NCBI GenBank assembly: GCA_002434335.1
Contig: DJJW01000011.1
Coordinates: 1 to 29,394, forward strand
DNA length: 29,394 bases
Reading direction: 5' to 3'
From: Lachnoclostridium sp. UBA6558
GTDB taxonomy: Bacteria; Bacillota; Clostridia; Lachnospirales; Lachnospiraceae
Of the stretch, positions 7,437 through 17,000 are shown piece by piece. The notes under the pieces are model-generated. The model was not told the origin of the DNA. It saw only the letters and a program-made list of their open reading frames with translations, and did no database searches. The position numbers and the translations under genes were made by a program. Numbering within the stretch: the first letter of the stretch is position 1; each line of letters begins with the position of its first letter.

Positions 7437-7448
7437 GTATCGTTTACA
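7437..7448 (+). promoter_or_regulatory. Possible LytTR-type half site before the subtilase fusion gene
   Basis: GTATCGTTTACA resembles TGTTCGTGTACA found upstream of the LytTR operon, sharing TCGT and TACA in register. A weaker relative, TGTTTATTACA, lies at 7420-7430. Spacing between the two is about 18 bp rather than 23, so this is only a hint that the response regulator also controls the fusion gene. Confidence 0.25.
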
Positions 7449-7531
7449 GCAAGAGGCGGCACAAATGTAAATAATATGATAATATGCAGATGTAACTTAT
7501 TAATGGATATTCATTGAAAGGAGGAAAATCA

Positions 7532-9343
7532 ATGAAAAGAGAAAAGGATTACAAAAGAGAACTGAAAGAATCGTATACGAAGCAAAGGCAGATCAAAAAG
7601 GTACAGCAACTCTCCATAAGGGATACAGAGGGTGAATGGAATATAAAAGCAATTAAAGCAGATACCCTTAAAATGAATAATGTAGATCCTACACAAATTC
7701 AGGTATTTGCCTCCGGTTCCAATTCTTACACCGGGAACAGAGTTAAAGTTGCAATAATTGATTCTGGTGTGGATTATACGGAAGATATTGAAGTTTATAC
7801 GAGAAAGAATTTTATACCTGGCGAGGACGGTATATCCGTTTTTTATGAAGACAGTCTTGGTCATGGGTCCAGTGTAGCGGGTATTATTGCTGCAAATGGC
7901 AGTAATATAGGAATTACAGGCATCAACCCCAATGTTGAACTGTATTCGGCAAGAGTTCTTGACAGGAATAATTCAGCACCTGTCAGCCGTGTAATTGAAG
8001 CTATATATTGGGCAATCGAGAAAAAGGTAAATATTATTAATATCAGCTTTGGTACGAATGTTGATTCAGAAGAACTAAAGAAGGCAGTAAAGGATGCACA
8101 TAATGAAGGAATATTACTTGTTGCAGCAGCCGGTAATAAAGGAAAGCTTGAGTATCCTGCAGCTTATGATGAGGTAATTGCAGTAGGCTCAGTTAACAGT
8201 AAGGGCATCCGCAGTAAAGGCAGTCCGGTCAGCAGTAAAATTGAATTAATGGCTCCCGGCGAGCAGATATTAACAATTGGTGATTTGGGAGGGATGCTGG
8301 TAGCCTCCGGAACAAGCATGGCTGCACCCCATGTAACAGGCGCTGCTTCCCTGCTCTGGCAGAAGGATTTAACAGTATCCGGTGAGTTCATACGCAAGCT
8401 CCTTGATTACAGTGCCAATCTGTATGGTAATACCCAGGAATACGGATATGGGTTACTGGATGTGGAATATGCGATGGAACAGTATGATGCATTTAAGGCT
8501 GCCTATTCAGAAGAAAAATCTCTTGATAATATATTGAAAGAGGCGCAGGCAAAAGGTGAATTACCGGAAAATACCCACTATGTGTACTCCTTTAACGATG
8601 TGGATTATGTTAAGGGAAGCTGGCTGTCAGATGCCCATTACGCTTTTGCAGAAGAAAACAGCTCTGAATCCGGTAATCCTATGACAGATGGTGCAATAGC
8701 AGTTGTAAAATTAGGAGCAATTGTAGCCGATAATGAACTTTCAGGTTTCAATTCATATCCTCAGTTCCACGGGTTTATGACAAAACAGACAGGTTCCCCC
8801 ATATATCAGTCTAATTACCTGGCATCTTACCTTTATCTGACGCATAAAGCAGTCGGTTTCTATAACAATACTGCACCGGTGGTGCCTCTTTACCTGACAG
8901 GGTTTGACAGGAACGGAATTGATACATATCTGACTACCAATGGGTTTAACGGAAAATCCTGGTCGACCTTACTAGGTGGAAATACGGTAAACGAAAGAAA
9001 CAAAGCATTATTTGTTTTCGGTATGGCAATGCATTCCGTTACGGATTTATATGCCCACTCGACCTATACTCCGGAAGGAGCTTATATCAATCATGCAATG
9101 GGAGCTGATCTTACAACCTTCTATCCGAACAGATATGCGTGTGCAAGACAGATTGCGCAGATATTGATATCGCATATCAAACGTTTTGAACCGGGGGATA
9201 TATCTGACTTTAATGCAGTAGCAACGGGGCAGTATGACGGATCCTTTAAAATGGGCAGGTTAAGCCAGTATGTAAAGTCAGTGGATTTGGCTTTTTACAA
9301 TGCCAATTCAAATGCATTTGAAAATATGAATATTAACAGATAA
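7532..9343 (+). CDS. Subtilisin-like protease fused to a histidine-rich, phospholipase C/HET-C-like domain
   Basis: A 603-residue two-part protein. The first part (about 65-315) is an S8 subtilase with a complete catalytic set: D77 in IIDSGVD, H111 in LGHGSSVAG, N202 in AAAGNKG and S262 in SGTSMAAPHVTG. The second part (about 355-603) has GMAMHSVTDLYAHSTY, an H501-x3-D505-x3-H509 motif, plus H369, H413, H438, H521 and H548. That pattern recalls zinc-dependent phospholipase C, HET-C and DUF6765-like domains, where such residues bind metal. No signal peptide is visible; the N-terminus is highly charged. The start is set by AAAGGAGG 7 nt before the ATG at 7532. It follows the LytTR system by 129 bp and ends in its own terminator. 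Function unknown; the domain assignment of the second half is by motif only. Confidence 0.75.
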   Translation: MKREKDYKRELKESYTKQRQIKKVQQLSIRDTEGEWNIKAIKADTLKMNNVDPTQIQVFASGSNSYTGNRVKVAIIDSGVDYTEDIEVYTRKNFIPGEDGISVFYEDSLGHGSSVAGIIAANGSNIGITGINPNVELYSARVLDRNNSAPVSRVIEAIYWAIEKKVNIINISFGTNVDSEELKKAVKDAHNEGILLVAAAGNKGKLEYPAAYDEVIAVGSVNSKGIRSKGSPVSSKIELMAPGEQILTIGDLGGMLVASGTSMAAPHVTGAASLLWQKDLTVSGEFIRKLLDYSANLYGNTQEYGYGLLDVEYAMEQYDAFKAAYSEEKSLDNILKEAQAKGELPENTHYVYSFNDVDYVKGSWLSDAHYAFAEENSSESGNPMTDGAIAVVKLGAIVADNELSGFNSYPQFHGFMTKQTGSPIYQSNYLASYLYLTHKAVGFYNNTAPVVPLYLTGFDRNGIDTYLTTNGFNGKSWSTLLGGNTVNERNKALFVFGMAMHSVTDLYAHSTYTPEGAYINHAMGADLTTFYPNRYACARQIAQILISHIKRFEPGDISDFNAVATGQYDGSFKMGRLSQYVKSVDLAFYNANSNAFENMNINR

Positions 9344-9407
9344 TGTACTGTGAGGACTATAATAGAAAAACACAGAAGAATGTTTATAAAAACCGAAGCA
9401 GTACAAG

Positions 9408-9461
9408 AAGCCGTAGAGGGGCATATCCGATAATCAGTGGATATGCCATTCTACGGCTTTT
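9408..9461 (+). terminator. Terminator of the subtilase fusion gene
   Basis: A long hairpin: AAGCCGTAGA pairs with TCTACGGCTT, and GGCATATCC pairs with GGATATGCC further in, followed by TTTT. Because the left arm begins with AA in front of GCCG, it could also act on the opposite strand for the convergent membrane-protein gene. Confidence 0.88.
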
Positions 9462-9498
9462 ATAGTTGGAAATGAAAGATAGATGAAAACAAGTATTG

Positions 9499-10149
9499 TC
9501 AGCCTAACTGAGCTGTCTGAAAAAACACTTTATCCAACCTGCTCTTGACCCAGGCAATTACAGGGCCAAGTAAAAAGGCTATTGCAATAGTGATAAATCC
9601 GATAGTAGTGCCCATTAAGAAACCAATGATACAAGCCGTTAGGTCCCAAGCCATACGGATTACACGAAAAGGAATCTTCCTAAAGCGTGAGGCCAGTATA
9701 AATACAGTTGCATCATAGGGAGCAGAACCCAGATCCACAGCCATATAGACAGCCGCTGAAAGGATAAAGAGTATCAGTGCCGGAATCAGAACAGCTATAC
9801 GTATAAGCAGACTATGGAAAGCATCTGCCGGAAGTATCTGATCAAACAACCAGGTAAAAAAGTCAGCGCAGTATCCGACTAAAAGCATATTGGCCAGAGT
9901 TCCCCAGCCTATTTGTGTACGGTCAAATAAGATTACAATAATAAATAAAAGGGAATTAAAGATAACCTGCCAGCTTCCAAAGGATAGGGACAGTTTATTT
10001 GAGATACCAAGGTTCATGCTGGAGCAGGGGTCTGTACCGAAGTTCAGACGGATGAGAAAGGATAGTGAAAATCCCATTATGATAACGGCAGCCAGTACGG
10101 CAAGAATTCTTTTTTTGTCTTTTAAGTCAAATTTCATCTGTGTCTTCAT
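9499..10149 (-). CDS. YczE/YyaS-like integral membrane protein
   Basis: A 216-residue protein with about five hydrophobic segments (near residues 17-38, 55-75, 83-105, 115-140 and 170-205). It carries the family features GTDPCSSMNLGIS, VDLGSAPYDA and FRVIRMAWDL of the YczE/YitT-related group. These proteins have no established biochemical activity; Bacillus YczE has been linked to surfactin production. I chose the ATG at 10149 because TGGAGG lies 5 nt upstream on the minus strand; the frame stays open 12 codons further without such a site. It is transcribed away from the tocopherol-cyclase-like gene and converges on the subtilase fusion gene. Confidence 0.82.
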   Translation of the reverse strand: MKTQMKFDLKDKKRILAVLAAVIIMGFSLSFLIRLNFGTDPCSSMNLGISNKLSLSFGSWQVIFNSLLFIIVILFDRTQIGWGTLANMLLVGYCADFFTWLFDQILPADAFHSLLIRIAVLIPALILFILSAAVYMAVDLGSAPYDATVFILASRFRKIPFRVIRMAWDLTACIIGFLMGTTIGFITIAIAFLLGPVIAWVKSRLDKVFFQTAQLG

Positions 10150-10345
10150 AAGTTCCTCCAAGAGTCGTAAATACCTATTTAGCATCTTACAAAGAAATGT
10201 TCTGTTTGTCTATTTAAATATAAAAATATTATAGCCATATTCAACATGGTAATAGTTTTATAGCCATTTGTTGTTCCGTAATTCGCCTTGCACAAAAGAC
10301 TTATTACCTCCAGAATCTGCACAACGGGAGTTTCAGGCCAATTTA

Positions 10346-10374
10346 CTGACAAATACAAAGATTAATGATATAAT
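10346..10374 (+). promoter_or_regulatory. Promoter of the tocopherol-cyclase-like/jetA operon
   Basis: CTGACA (10346-10351) and TATAAT (10369-10374) are spaced by 17 bp. The start would be near 10381, giving a leader of about 70 nt before the TTG start codon. Confidence 0.75.
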
Positions 10375-10452
10375 AGAAGACAGTGTTGTAATAAATAAAA
10401 TGAAATGTGACTCAACTTATAAAGCAAAAGATTATAAGAAAGGGACAGGTAA

Positions 10453-11586
10453 TTGGGAGTAATGAACAAATCAGACTTACGCAGGAATCTCTATATGTTA
10501 AACGGCCCTCTGGCAACCCAGGGGTATGACTGGTGGTGGCATAATTTTACCGGTTACAGCAGGAAAACAGGAGAGGAAAAAACCTTCTTTATTGAGTACT
10601 ATGTCTGCAATCCGGCGCTGAGCAGAAATACGCCAATATTAGGGCAGCTGCCAAGGAACAGGGCTGTTAACAGAAGACCCTCCTATGCTCTGATAAAAGC
10701 CGGGGTTTGGGGAACAGGTGCAAAGCAGATTCATAATTTCTATCCAATTTCTGAATTTACCTCTTCTGATACGTTCCTAAATATAAGAATCGGTAACTGT
10801 CTTTTAACCGAAACCAGAATGGATGGTAAATGCAAGGTTACCGAAGAAGAAGCAAAAGCCCATCCCGAATATATGTGTGATGCCGGAACCATGGAATGGG
10901 ATCTGTCCATAAATAAAAAGATATCCTATCACGTAGGCTATGGGGCTTCCAGAATCTTTAGAGAGCTGAATGCCTTTGAGATGTTCTGGCATGCGGAAGG
11001 AATCAAAACGGAATATAGCGGTGAAGTTATTTTAGATGGTGAAATATACGACGTATTTCCGGAGAAATCCTATGGTTATGCAGATAAGAACTGGGGACAG
11101 GACTTTACATCGCCCTGGCTATGGATTAGCAGCTGTGATCTAAAGAGCCGAATATCCGGAAGGACACTTGAGAATTCGGCTGTTGAATTCGGCGGAGGAA
11201 GACCGAAGGTCTTTGGAATTCCCCTGGAAAGAAAACTTCTGGGCGGTCTATATTATGAAGGAAAAATGTATGACTATAACTTCTCCAAGTTCTGGACAGG
11301 TGCTAAGACCATTTATAAATTTGAGGAAGGTAAGAGTACCAATACCTGGAGGGTTAAGGCTGTTAATAAAGACTCCGAACTGGAAATGGTATTGAAGTGT
11401 CCGAAAGAAGAGATGCTGTTAATTAATTATGAAGCACCTAACGGAAAGAAACTGCATAACCAGTTATGGAATGGAGGTACCGGGTATGGCAGAATCAAAC
11501 TTTATGAAAAATATAACGGCAGAAGGATACTTATTGATGAAATAGAAATGAGACATACCGGCTGTGAATACGGGGAATATGACTAG
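10453..11586 (+). CDS. Tocopherol cyclase-like protein
   Basis: A 377-residue protein with the look of the bacterial tocopherol cyclase family: WWWHNFTGYS near the start, SYALIKAGVWG, MEWDLSI, a central GYADKNWGQDFTSPWLWISS, and GGLYYEGKMYDYNF. In plants and cyanobacteria the family closes the chromanol ring of tocopherol. Clostridia make no tocopherol, so the substrate here is unknown, possibly a lipid or isoprenoid. The aromatic-rich beta-sheet sequence fits a lipocalin-like fold. The TTG at 10453 is preceded by AAAGGG at 8 nt; the ATG at 10462 has GGGAG only about 2 nt away, so TTG is preferred. The gene ends 14 bp before jetA, in the same direction and probably on the same transcript. Confidence 0.72.
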   Translation: MGVMNKSDLRRNLYMLNGPLATQGYDWWWHNFTGYSRKTGEEKTFFIEYYVCNPALSRNTPILGQLPRNRAVNRRPSYALIKAGVWGTGAKQIHNFYPISEFTSSDTFLNIRIGNCLLTETRMDGKCKVTEEEAKAHPEYMCDAGTMEWDLSINKKISYHVGYGASRIFRELNAFEMFWHAEGIKTEYSGEVILDGEIYDVFPEKSYGYADKNWGQDFTSPWLWISSCDLKSRISGRTLENSAVEFGGGRPKVFGIPLERKLLGGLYYEGKMYDYNFSKFWTGAKTIYKFEEGKSTNTWRVKAVNKDSELEMVLKCPKEEMLLINYEAPNGKKLHNQLWNGGTGYGRIKLYEKYNGRRILIDEIEMRHTGCEYGEYD

Positions 11587-11600
11587 TAAGGAATAACTAT

Positions 11601-13004
11601 ATGAAAAACCTGTTTGAGTGCCTTCCTGAAGATTTTTTCAAACCACTTACGGGAAAGTACAAAAGGGAGTATGCAGATTGCATACAACTGATATTTAATA
11701 CTTTTAAGGCTGAAATTTCCTATGGCATTAGTAGGGAGATCCTGGTGTCTGCCTTAGAGGGATATTTTGAATATGATGACCATGAGATGGTACTAGAAGA
11801 TGAGGATACGGTGCTCTTCGATGCCAGAGCAAAAGCCAATGGTGTAATTAAGACCCTGAGGGATACAGGCTGGATAGAATACGAGCAGGGTGATAATCAT
11901 CAGATTAACGTCATTCTGTTTGAGTATACCGTTCCGGTAATCGAAAGCTTTCAACGGATTATTAAAGAAGAAGAGACCGAGTATCAGGGGATTATCTCCC
12001 AGATACATGCGGCTCTTCAGAATAAGGAACTGTATGCAAGGCCTTATGAGCTAATTCTTAAGGGAGTAAGTGAGAATACGGAACGACTGACATCTGAATT
12101 AAAGAAATTAAATGCCAGCATTAAGCGGCATATGGAACGTCAGACCAGTGAAATGGGAGCGGCGCAGGTGCTGGAGCATTTCTTTGACTACCATAAGAAC
12201 ATTGGCTCAAAAGCTTACTTAAGAATGAAGACCAGTGAAAATATTTCATATTTCCGCAGTGCCATTATCAGTAAACTGGAGGAAATACTCTCAAACCAGG
12301 ATATTATGGAGGGAGCAGTCTCAGGTTATCGGGAGATTGAGCAGGTAGCGGACAGAGAAGAGGCTTATGACCTGGTGTTATCTCTAATCCTGGATGTTAA
12401 GAGTGTTTTCTACCGGTTGGATGAGATAATTGAAGAGATTGACAGAAAGCACACCAGATATTTAAAAAATGCAGTAATGCGAGCCAAATTCCTTCTGTCC
12501 ACTGGAAACAACATGGAGGGAAAGATACTCAGGATTCTGGACCATCTGGCGCAGGAGCTGAATGCTGCAGAGAATCAGAATATCTACGAGGATTCCAAAG
12601 CAGACCTCTTAAAGCTCTTTCAGATATATCCCCAGAATTTTATTGATGACGAATCCTTGCGGGCAGTATCTGTAACAAAGAAATTAGGTATTGTTGAAGA
12701 CCTGGAGGAAGGTGTAATTCTGACCGAGGAAGAACGGGAGCTGTACAAAGAAGCGCTTAAGGAAAAGAACAGAAATCGTTTTTCTAGAAATAACATAGAT
12801 TCTTATGTCAGTGAACTTTTAACAGAACAGGGCAGTATGAAAGCTTCTGCGCTGCCTCTGGAGAACAAGAGGGATATGATAAGAATGATTTATATCAGCC
12901 TGTATGGGAATAACCGGTCCAACTGTTACCGGGTGGAACGGTCGGATCTTCTTGTGCAAAAAAACGGTTTTCTTTTTCGTGATTTTAAGATTGTAAAAGT
13001 ATAA
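11601..13004 (+). CDS. jetA: JetA-like kleisin subunit (Wadjet/MukF-type, DUF5716)
   Basis: A 467-residue protein resembling the JetA family of Wadjet anti-plasmid systems, the kleisin-type partner (like MukF/MksF) that bridges the SMC heads. The N-terminal third (to about 125) looks like a winged-helix domain (SREILVSALEGYFEYDD, VIKTLRDTGWIEYEQ). The middle is strongly helical, with likely coiled coil between 160 and 350. The C-terminus (VERSDLLVQKNGFLFRDFKIVKV) resembles a small C-terminal winged domain. AAGGA lies 8 nt before the ATG. It follows the tocopherol-cyclase-like gene closely but is separated from jetB by 381 bp, unlike compact jet operons. Family name from memory of JetA/DUF5716 proteins. 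Confidence 0.75.
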   Translation: MKNLFECLPEDFFKPLTGKYKREYADCIQLIFNTFKAEISYGISREILVSALEGYFEYDDHEMVLEDEDTVLFDARAKANGVIKTLRDTGWIEYEQGDNHQINVILFEYTVPVIESFQRIIKEEETEYQGIISQIHAALQNKELYARPYELILKGVSENTERLTSELKKLNASIKRHMERQTSEMGAAQVLEHFFDYHKNIGSKAYLRMKTSENISYFRSAIISKLEEILSNQDIMEGAVSGYREIEQVADREEAYDLVLSLILDVKSVFYRLDEIIEEIDRKHTRYLKNAVMRAKFLLSTGNNMEGKILRILDHLAQELNAAENQNIYEDSKADLLKLFQIYPQNFIDDESLRAVSVTKKLGIVEDLEEGVILTEEERELYKEALKEKNRNRFSRNNIDSYVSELLTEQGSMKASALPLENKRDMIRMIYISLYGNNRSNCYRVERSDLLVQKNGFLFRDFKIVKV

Positions 13005-13128
13005 TCTTCCAAGTCACGTTCGTTATTTCTATTTTTGCAATTTGTCTGCTATCCCTTTGGCGGCTTTAAATCAAAGAATAGAGATAGATTTACATAATAC
13101 TTATTTCTTGAAAGGAGCGGAATTCATT

Positions 13129-13188
13129 ATGTTACAAGACGTTAAAATCAACAGATCTATTTTACCTGCAAGTGACAGTAATTATTAA
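13129..13188 (+). CDS. Possible 19-residue small protein between jetA and jetB
   Basis: ATG at 13129 starts MLQDVKINRSILPASDSNY and ends at TAA. GAAAGGAGCGG (13110-13120) lies upstream and is among the better ribosome-binding sequences in the window, though at 11 nt from the ATG it is a little far. The peptide is soluble and resembles nothing I know. It could be a real small protein of the locus, a leader peptide that couples transcription to translation, or the start of a deleted gene. Confidence 0.3.
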   Translation: MLQDVKINRSILPASDSNY

Positions 13189-13309
13189 TAGCATCATCAA
13201 TAGCCATTAACAAAGAATTGTGTTGATTAGGTAATAGAGCAGAAGCATTCATTTAATAGAAAAGGTATAGTTTTGCTGCTTCCAGCTATAGAATACGATA
13301 GATACAAAT

Positions 13310-13340
13310 TTGTCAACCGATGAGAATAATAATATATAAT
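13310..13340 (+). promoter_or_regulatory. Candidate promoter of jetBC
   Basis: TTGTCA (13310-13315) and TATAAT (13335-13340) are spaced by 19 bp, longer than ideal. The position, about 45 bp before jetB, fits a separate start for jetB and jetC. Confidence 0.45.
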
Positions 13341-13385
13341 TTATTCGATATAAAAGTGATACATAGGAAGAGGTAAGGAAAAGGT

Positions 13386-14033
13386 ATGTTTAATATCTTC
13401 GAAGAATCCATAGTTCAAAAAGAACGGTTTCGGTTGGCAGCTAACAGGCTTCTTAACCAGTGCTTTCTGGTAAAAAAGAAGGAAAGCACCAAAAAGGATT
13501 ATATGTTCGTGTATCAGAACAGAGAACTCTTTATACCATATTTTGAATTATTGGGTTATCAGCTTAAAATAAATGAAGACCAGGGAGTAATTGGCCTTGT
13601 GAACCAGTTCGGAGCAGGAAGGCTGTCCATGAACAAATATGAGAGCATTATGCTCTTGCTCTTGCGACTGCTCTATCTGGAGAAACGCAGGGAGCTTGGA
13701 ACCTTTTCCGAGGAAGTAACGGTACTGATGGAAGAAATCCGTGAAAAGTATGCCATGCTTAAGATAAAGAGCAAACCCGTAATGGATAAATCCATGGAAC
13801 GAACCATTATAACGGCATTTCGTAAGTACAACCTGGTGCTGAACTTAGAGAGTGATATATCCCAGGCAGATACAAGGATTATCATTTATCCCTCCATCGT
13901 TATGGCTGTACAGATGGAGGATGTCAGTGCTTATTATGACCAGATCAAAGAGAGATTAGCCAGCTATAGTGATACCGGAGGAGAAGAGGATGGAGAAACA
14001 GAAGAAATTACTGACGAGGATTCGGCTGATTAA
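13386..14033 (+). CDS. jetB: JetB/MukE-like accessory subunit (DUF4194- or DUF6063-type)
   Basis: A 215-residue, mostly helical protein in the position and size range of JetB/MksE, the winged-helix subunit that joins kleisin and SMC. Visible features are LLNQCFLVKKKE, a strand-rich stretch with FIPYFELLGYQLKINEDQGVIGLV, then MNKYESIMLLLLRLLYLEKRREL and LEESDISQ-like helix-strand units typical of MukE-type proteins. The C-terminal 18 residues are very acidic (EEDGETEEITDEDSAD). AAGGA is 6 nt before the ATG. The last 44 nt overlap the start of jetC, so the two are translationally coupled. Which DUF name applies I cannot settle without a search. Confidence 0.72.
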   Translation: MFNIFEESIVQKERFRLAANRLLNQCFLVKKKESTKKDYMFVYQNRELFIPYFELLGYQLKINEDQGVIGLVNQFGAGRLSMNKYESIMLLLLRLLYLEKRRELGTFSEEVTVLMEEIREKYAMLKIKSKPVMDKSMERTIITAFRKYNLVLNLESDISQADTRIIIYPSIVMAVQMEDVSAYYDQIKERLASYSDTGGEEDGETEEITDEDSAD

Positions 14034-17000
14034 TTGGCATTATTTTGAAAATGAAACTGTCAGCATATATGGCTCCACCTTAATCAGCGGTGAAAATACC
14101 GCAGGTAAATCCACGGTATTAGATGCCATACAGTTAGTGTTAACCACTAATACCAGAAGATTCAATACGGCTGCCAATGAGAAAGGCAGCCGAGATCTAA
14201 GAGGTTATGTCAGATGTAAAGTCGGTAACGTGGGGGAGACTTACCTTCGTAAGAATGTGGTTATCGGAAATGTAGCTTTGGAATTCTATGAGGAGAAAAC
14301 AGACAAGTATTTTGTCCTTGGTGTACATATGACCTCAGCTGATGAACTTAGTCCCGTAACCACCAGATGGTATATGGAAGAAGGCAGGCTGGAAGAGCTT
14401 AGCTTTCTGAACGGAACAAAACCTTCACTTCCGGAAGAATTCTTTGCAGGGGAAAGAAAAGTACGCTTTATAGAGCAGAAAAATGCTGCCAGAGAACGTT
14501 TTAAGCGAAGAATGGGAAATCTGGAGGATCGTTTTTTTGATATCATCCCCAAATCTCTGGCCTTTAAACCCATGGACAATGTAAAGGACTTTATCAATAA
14601 ATTTGTATTACCGGAGGAGCGTATTGATGTAGGCAGTCTCAGGGTTAACATAGAGACCCTGTCCGAACTGGAAGAGCTGATGGAGAAATCAGCAGCCAAG
14701 TTAGAGCAGCTGGGGAAAATTATTTCCAAGTATGACGGAATCAGAAAAAAAGACAAAGACATTGCCGTGAATGAACTGCTGCTTATTTTTGCAGAAGTAG
14801 AGAATCTGAAAGAAGAAATCGATAAGCTGACAGAGGAGACAGACAAAGACAAGCAGTATATAGAGTCCAATGAAAAAGAGACGGGAAAATTAGAGGAAGA
14901 AATAGCAAGAGTTGATAAGAGGCTCATAGACTTAAATGTTGCCATGCGTCAGAATGAAGCCAGCAAACTGGTGGAAGGTGCTAACGCAAGAATAAAAGAA
15001 ATAAACCGTAATATCAAAGAAGCAGACAAGATGAAGGAGAAACTCCTTGAGGCAGTTCTTGGACTGCGTAGTCTTATCAATATATTAGCGGGTTATGACA
15101 TAAGGATACTGTCTAAGGAAGAACTGGAGCTGCTAACTGAACCCGTTGAAGTTGCGAAGAAAATAGAAATAACAGGAAAGCTTCAGGCTGAGCTTAACAG
15201 CCATATGAATACGATAGCAGAGAGCCATGGAGAACTGAAGGCACGTAAGAAAGAGCTTGACAGGCAGATAGAGGGAATTCAGAACAGACTGAAGGAACTG
15301 GAGAACAGAAAGCTCTCCTATCCTGTTCATACCAGTGAACTGAAAAAGGAAATTGAGAAAGAATTTAAGAACAGGGGAATTGGCAGCCCTGTTTATATCC
15401 TGTCGGACTTGCTGGAGGTCACAGATGCCTTGTGGCAGAATGCCGTTGAAGGTTATCTGAACACACAGAAGTTCTATCTGATTGTTGAGCCGGAATACTA
15501 TAATATCGCTATGGAAGTATATCATAAGAAGATGGCGAAGATTCACACAGCAGGTATTATCAATACCAGAAAGATCGAGTTGAAAAGCAGTGCGGAACTC
15601 TCCTCTCTGGCATATGTGGTTCATAGTGAGAACAGCTATGCCAAGGCTTATATTAACTATCTGCTGGGTCGTGTAACCCGCTGCCAGGACCGGGCAGAGC
15701 TTGAGAAGCATAAGATTGCCATGACACCGGAAGGTTTCCTCTATCAGGGTTATGTAATCAGAAATCTGGACAAGGAAAGCTATAAGAATCCATATATCGG
15801 ACAAAATGCATACCGGGTACAGATTGAAAATACCAGAACAGAGCTTTCTGAAAAAACAGGAGAACGGAAAACCTTAAGAGCAGAAATCACAAAGCTTTCG
15901 GAAGTTTTAGAAGCGGAAAAAAAGGTCAATATTGAGCTACTTAATACCTATCTGGAAGCACCTATGCTGCTTTGCCAGTATGAGCAGCAGTTAGGCGTTC
16001 TTAAGACAGAGCTGGAAGCAGCCAGAAAAGATCCTACACTGATTGAATTAATGGAGCAGATTGAAACAGTCACAATAGAGAAAGCAAAGCTGAATGCGAG
16101 TAAAACAGGTCTTGAACGAGAGAACGGCAGATTAAAGAACCGTACGGAGCAAAAGAGCAGTGAACTCTTACGAAAGCAGGAATATTATATAACCCAGCAT
16201 AGCTTACTGGAGGAAAAGGCGGACTTAGACGGTGCCTCCATGTCAGAAGCAAAAGAATTGTTTCATTCGAACAGAAAAAGCAGACCCGCTAAAGCAATTC
16301 AGGAAAGGTGCCAATACCGTAAGAGTATCCTGTTAAAGGACAAAGATGAGCTTCTTAACGGCAACAAGGGGCTAAAGGAACTGCAGGAGGAATTCAATCA
16401 CAGATTCGATCAGGATTTACTGCGTGGTATGGAAGGAATCAGAGATTATATTGATGCCAAACGACAGCTGGAAACCGTAGAACTGATTCGCTTTGAGGAG
16501 CAGCTGAGGCGTGTGAAAAGCGATTGCGAAGAAGTGTTTCGCAGTGATTTCCTGGCAAGGATGCGTGAAAATATTGAAAATGCCAGAAATGAATTCAAGA
16601 ACCTTAACAAAGCCCTGGAAAATATTTATTATGGTGAGGACAGCTACCGTTTTGTCATAACCTATGATAAAAAGAAGGAGAGCCTGTACCGTATGATAAC
16701 CTCCGAAAAAAATATGGAGGGATATAATCTCTGGACAAAGGCTTTTGAAGAAGAGTACAAGGAAGAGATGGCGGAGCTTTTTGCCAAGCTTATTACCAAG
16801 GATGATAAAGGCGAGAAGGTAATCGAAGAATATACCGATTATCGTTCCTACCTGGACTATGATATCGAGATACATAAGAAAAGCGGCACCATACAGAAGT
16901 TCTCTGCTATCTATGGTGAGAAAAGCGGCAGTGAAACCCAGGTTCCTTATTATGTGGCAATTGCTGCTTCTTTTGACCAGCTATACCGCTTTGGAAATAC

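Larger units (their letters stand above)
13005..13385. other. Gap between jetA and jetB
   Basis: 381 bp inside what is normally a compact operon. It holds a possible hairpin (CTTTG/CAAAG near 13056-13077), a small ORF with a good ribosome binding site, and a promoter-like pair just before jetB. No T-tract terminator follows jetA, so transcription could read through. Confidence 0.55.

Noticed and set aside
10228..10256. Promoter of the YczE-like gene on the minus strand
   Set aside because: There is a TATAAT box, but no acceptable -35 element at the right spacing; left unassigned.
10268..10462. 64-residue open frame before the tocopherol-cyclase-like gene
   Set aside because: The likely promoter of the next gene lies inside it, it would start with TTG, and it has no ribosome binding site.
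14286..16875. Long minus-strand open frames opposite jetC
   Set aside because: They are shadows of the SMC coding sequence; the proteins are low-complexity, serine-rich or hydrophobic, and lack motifs.
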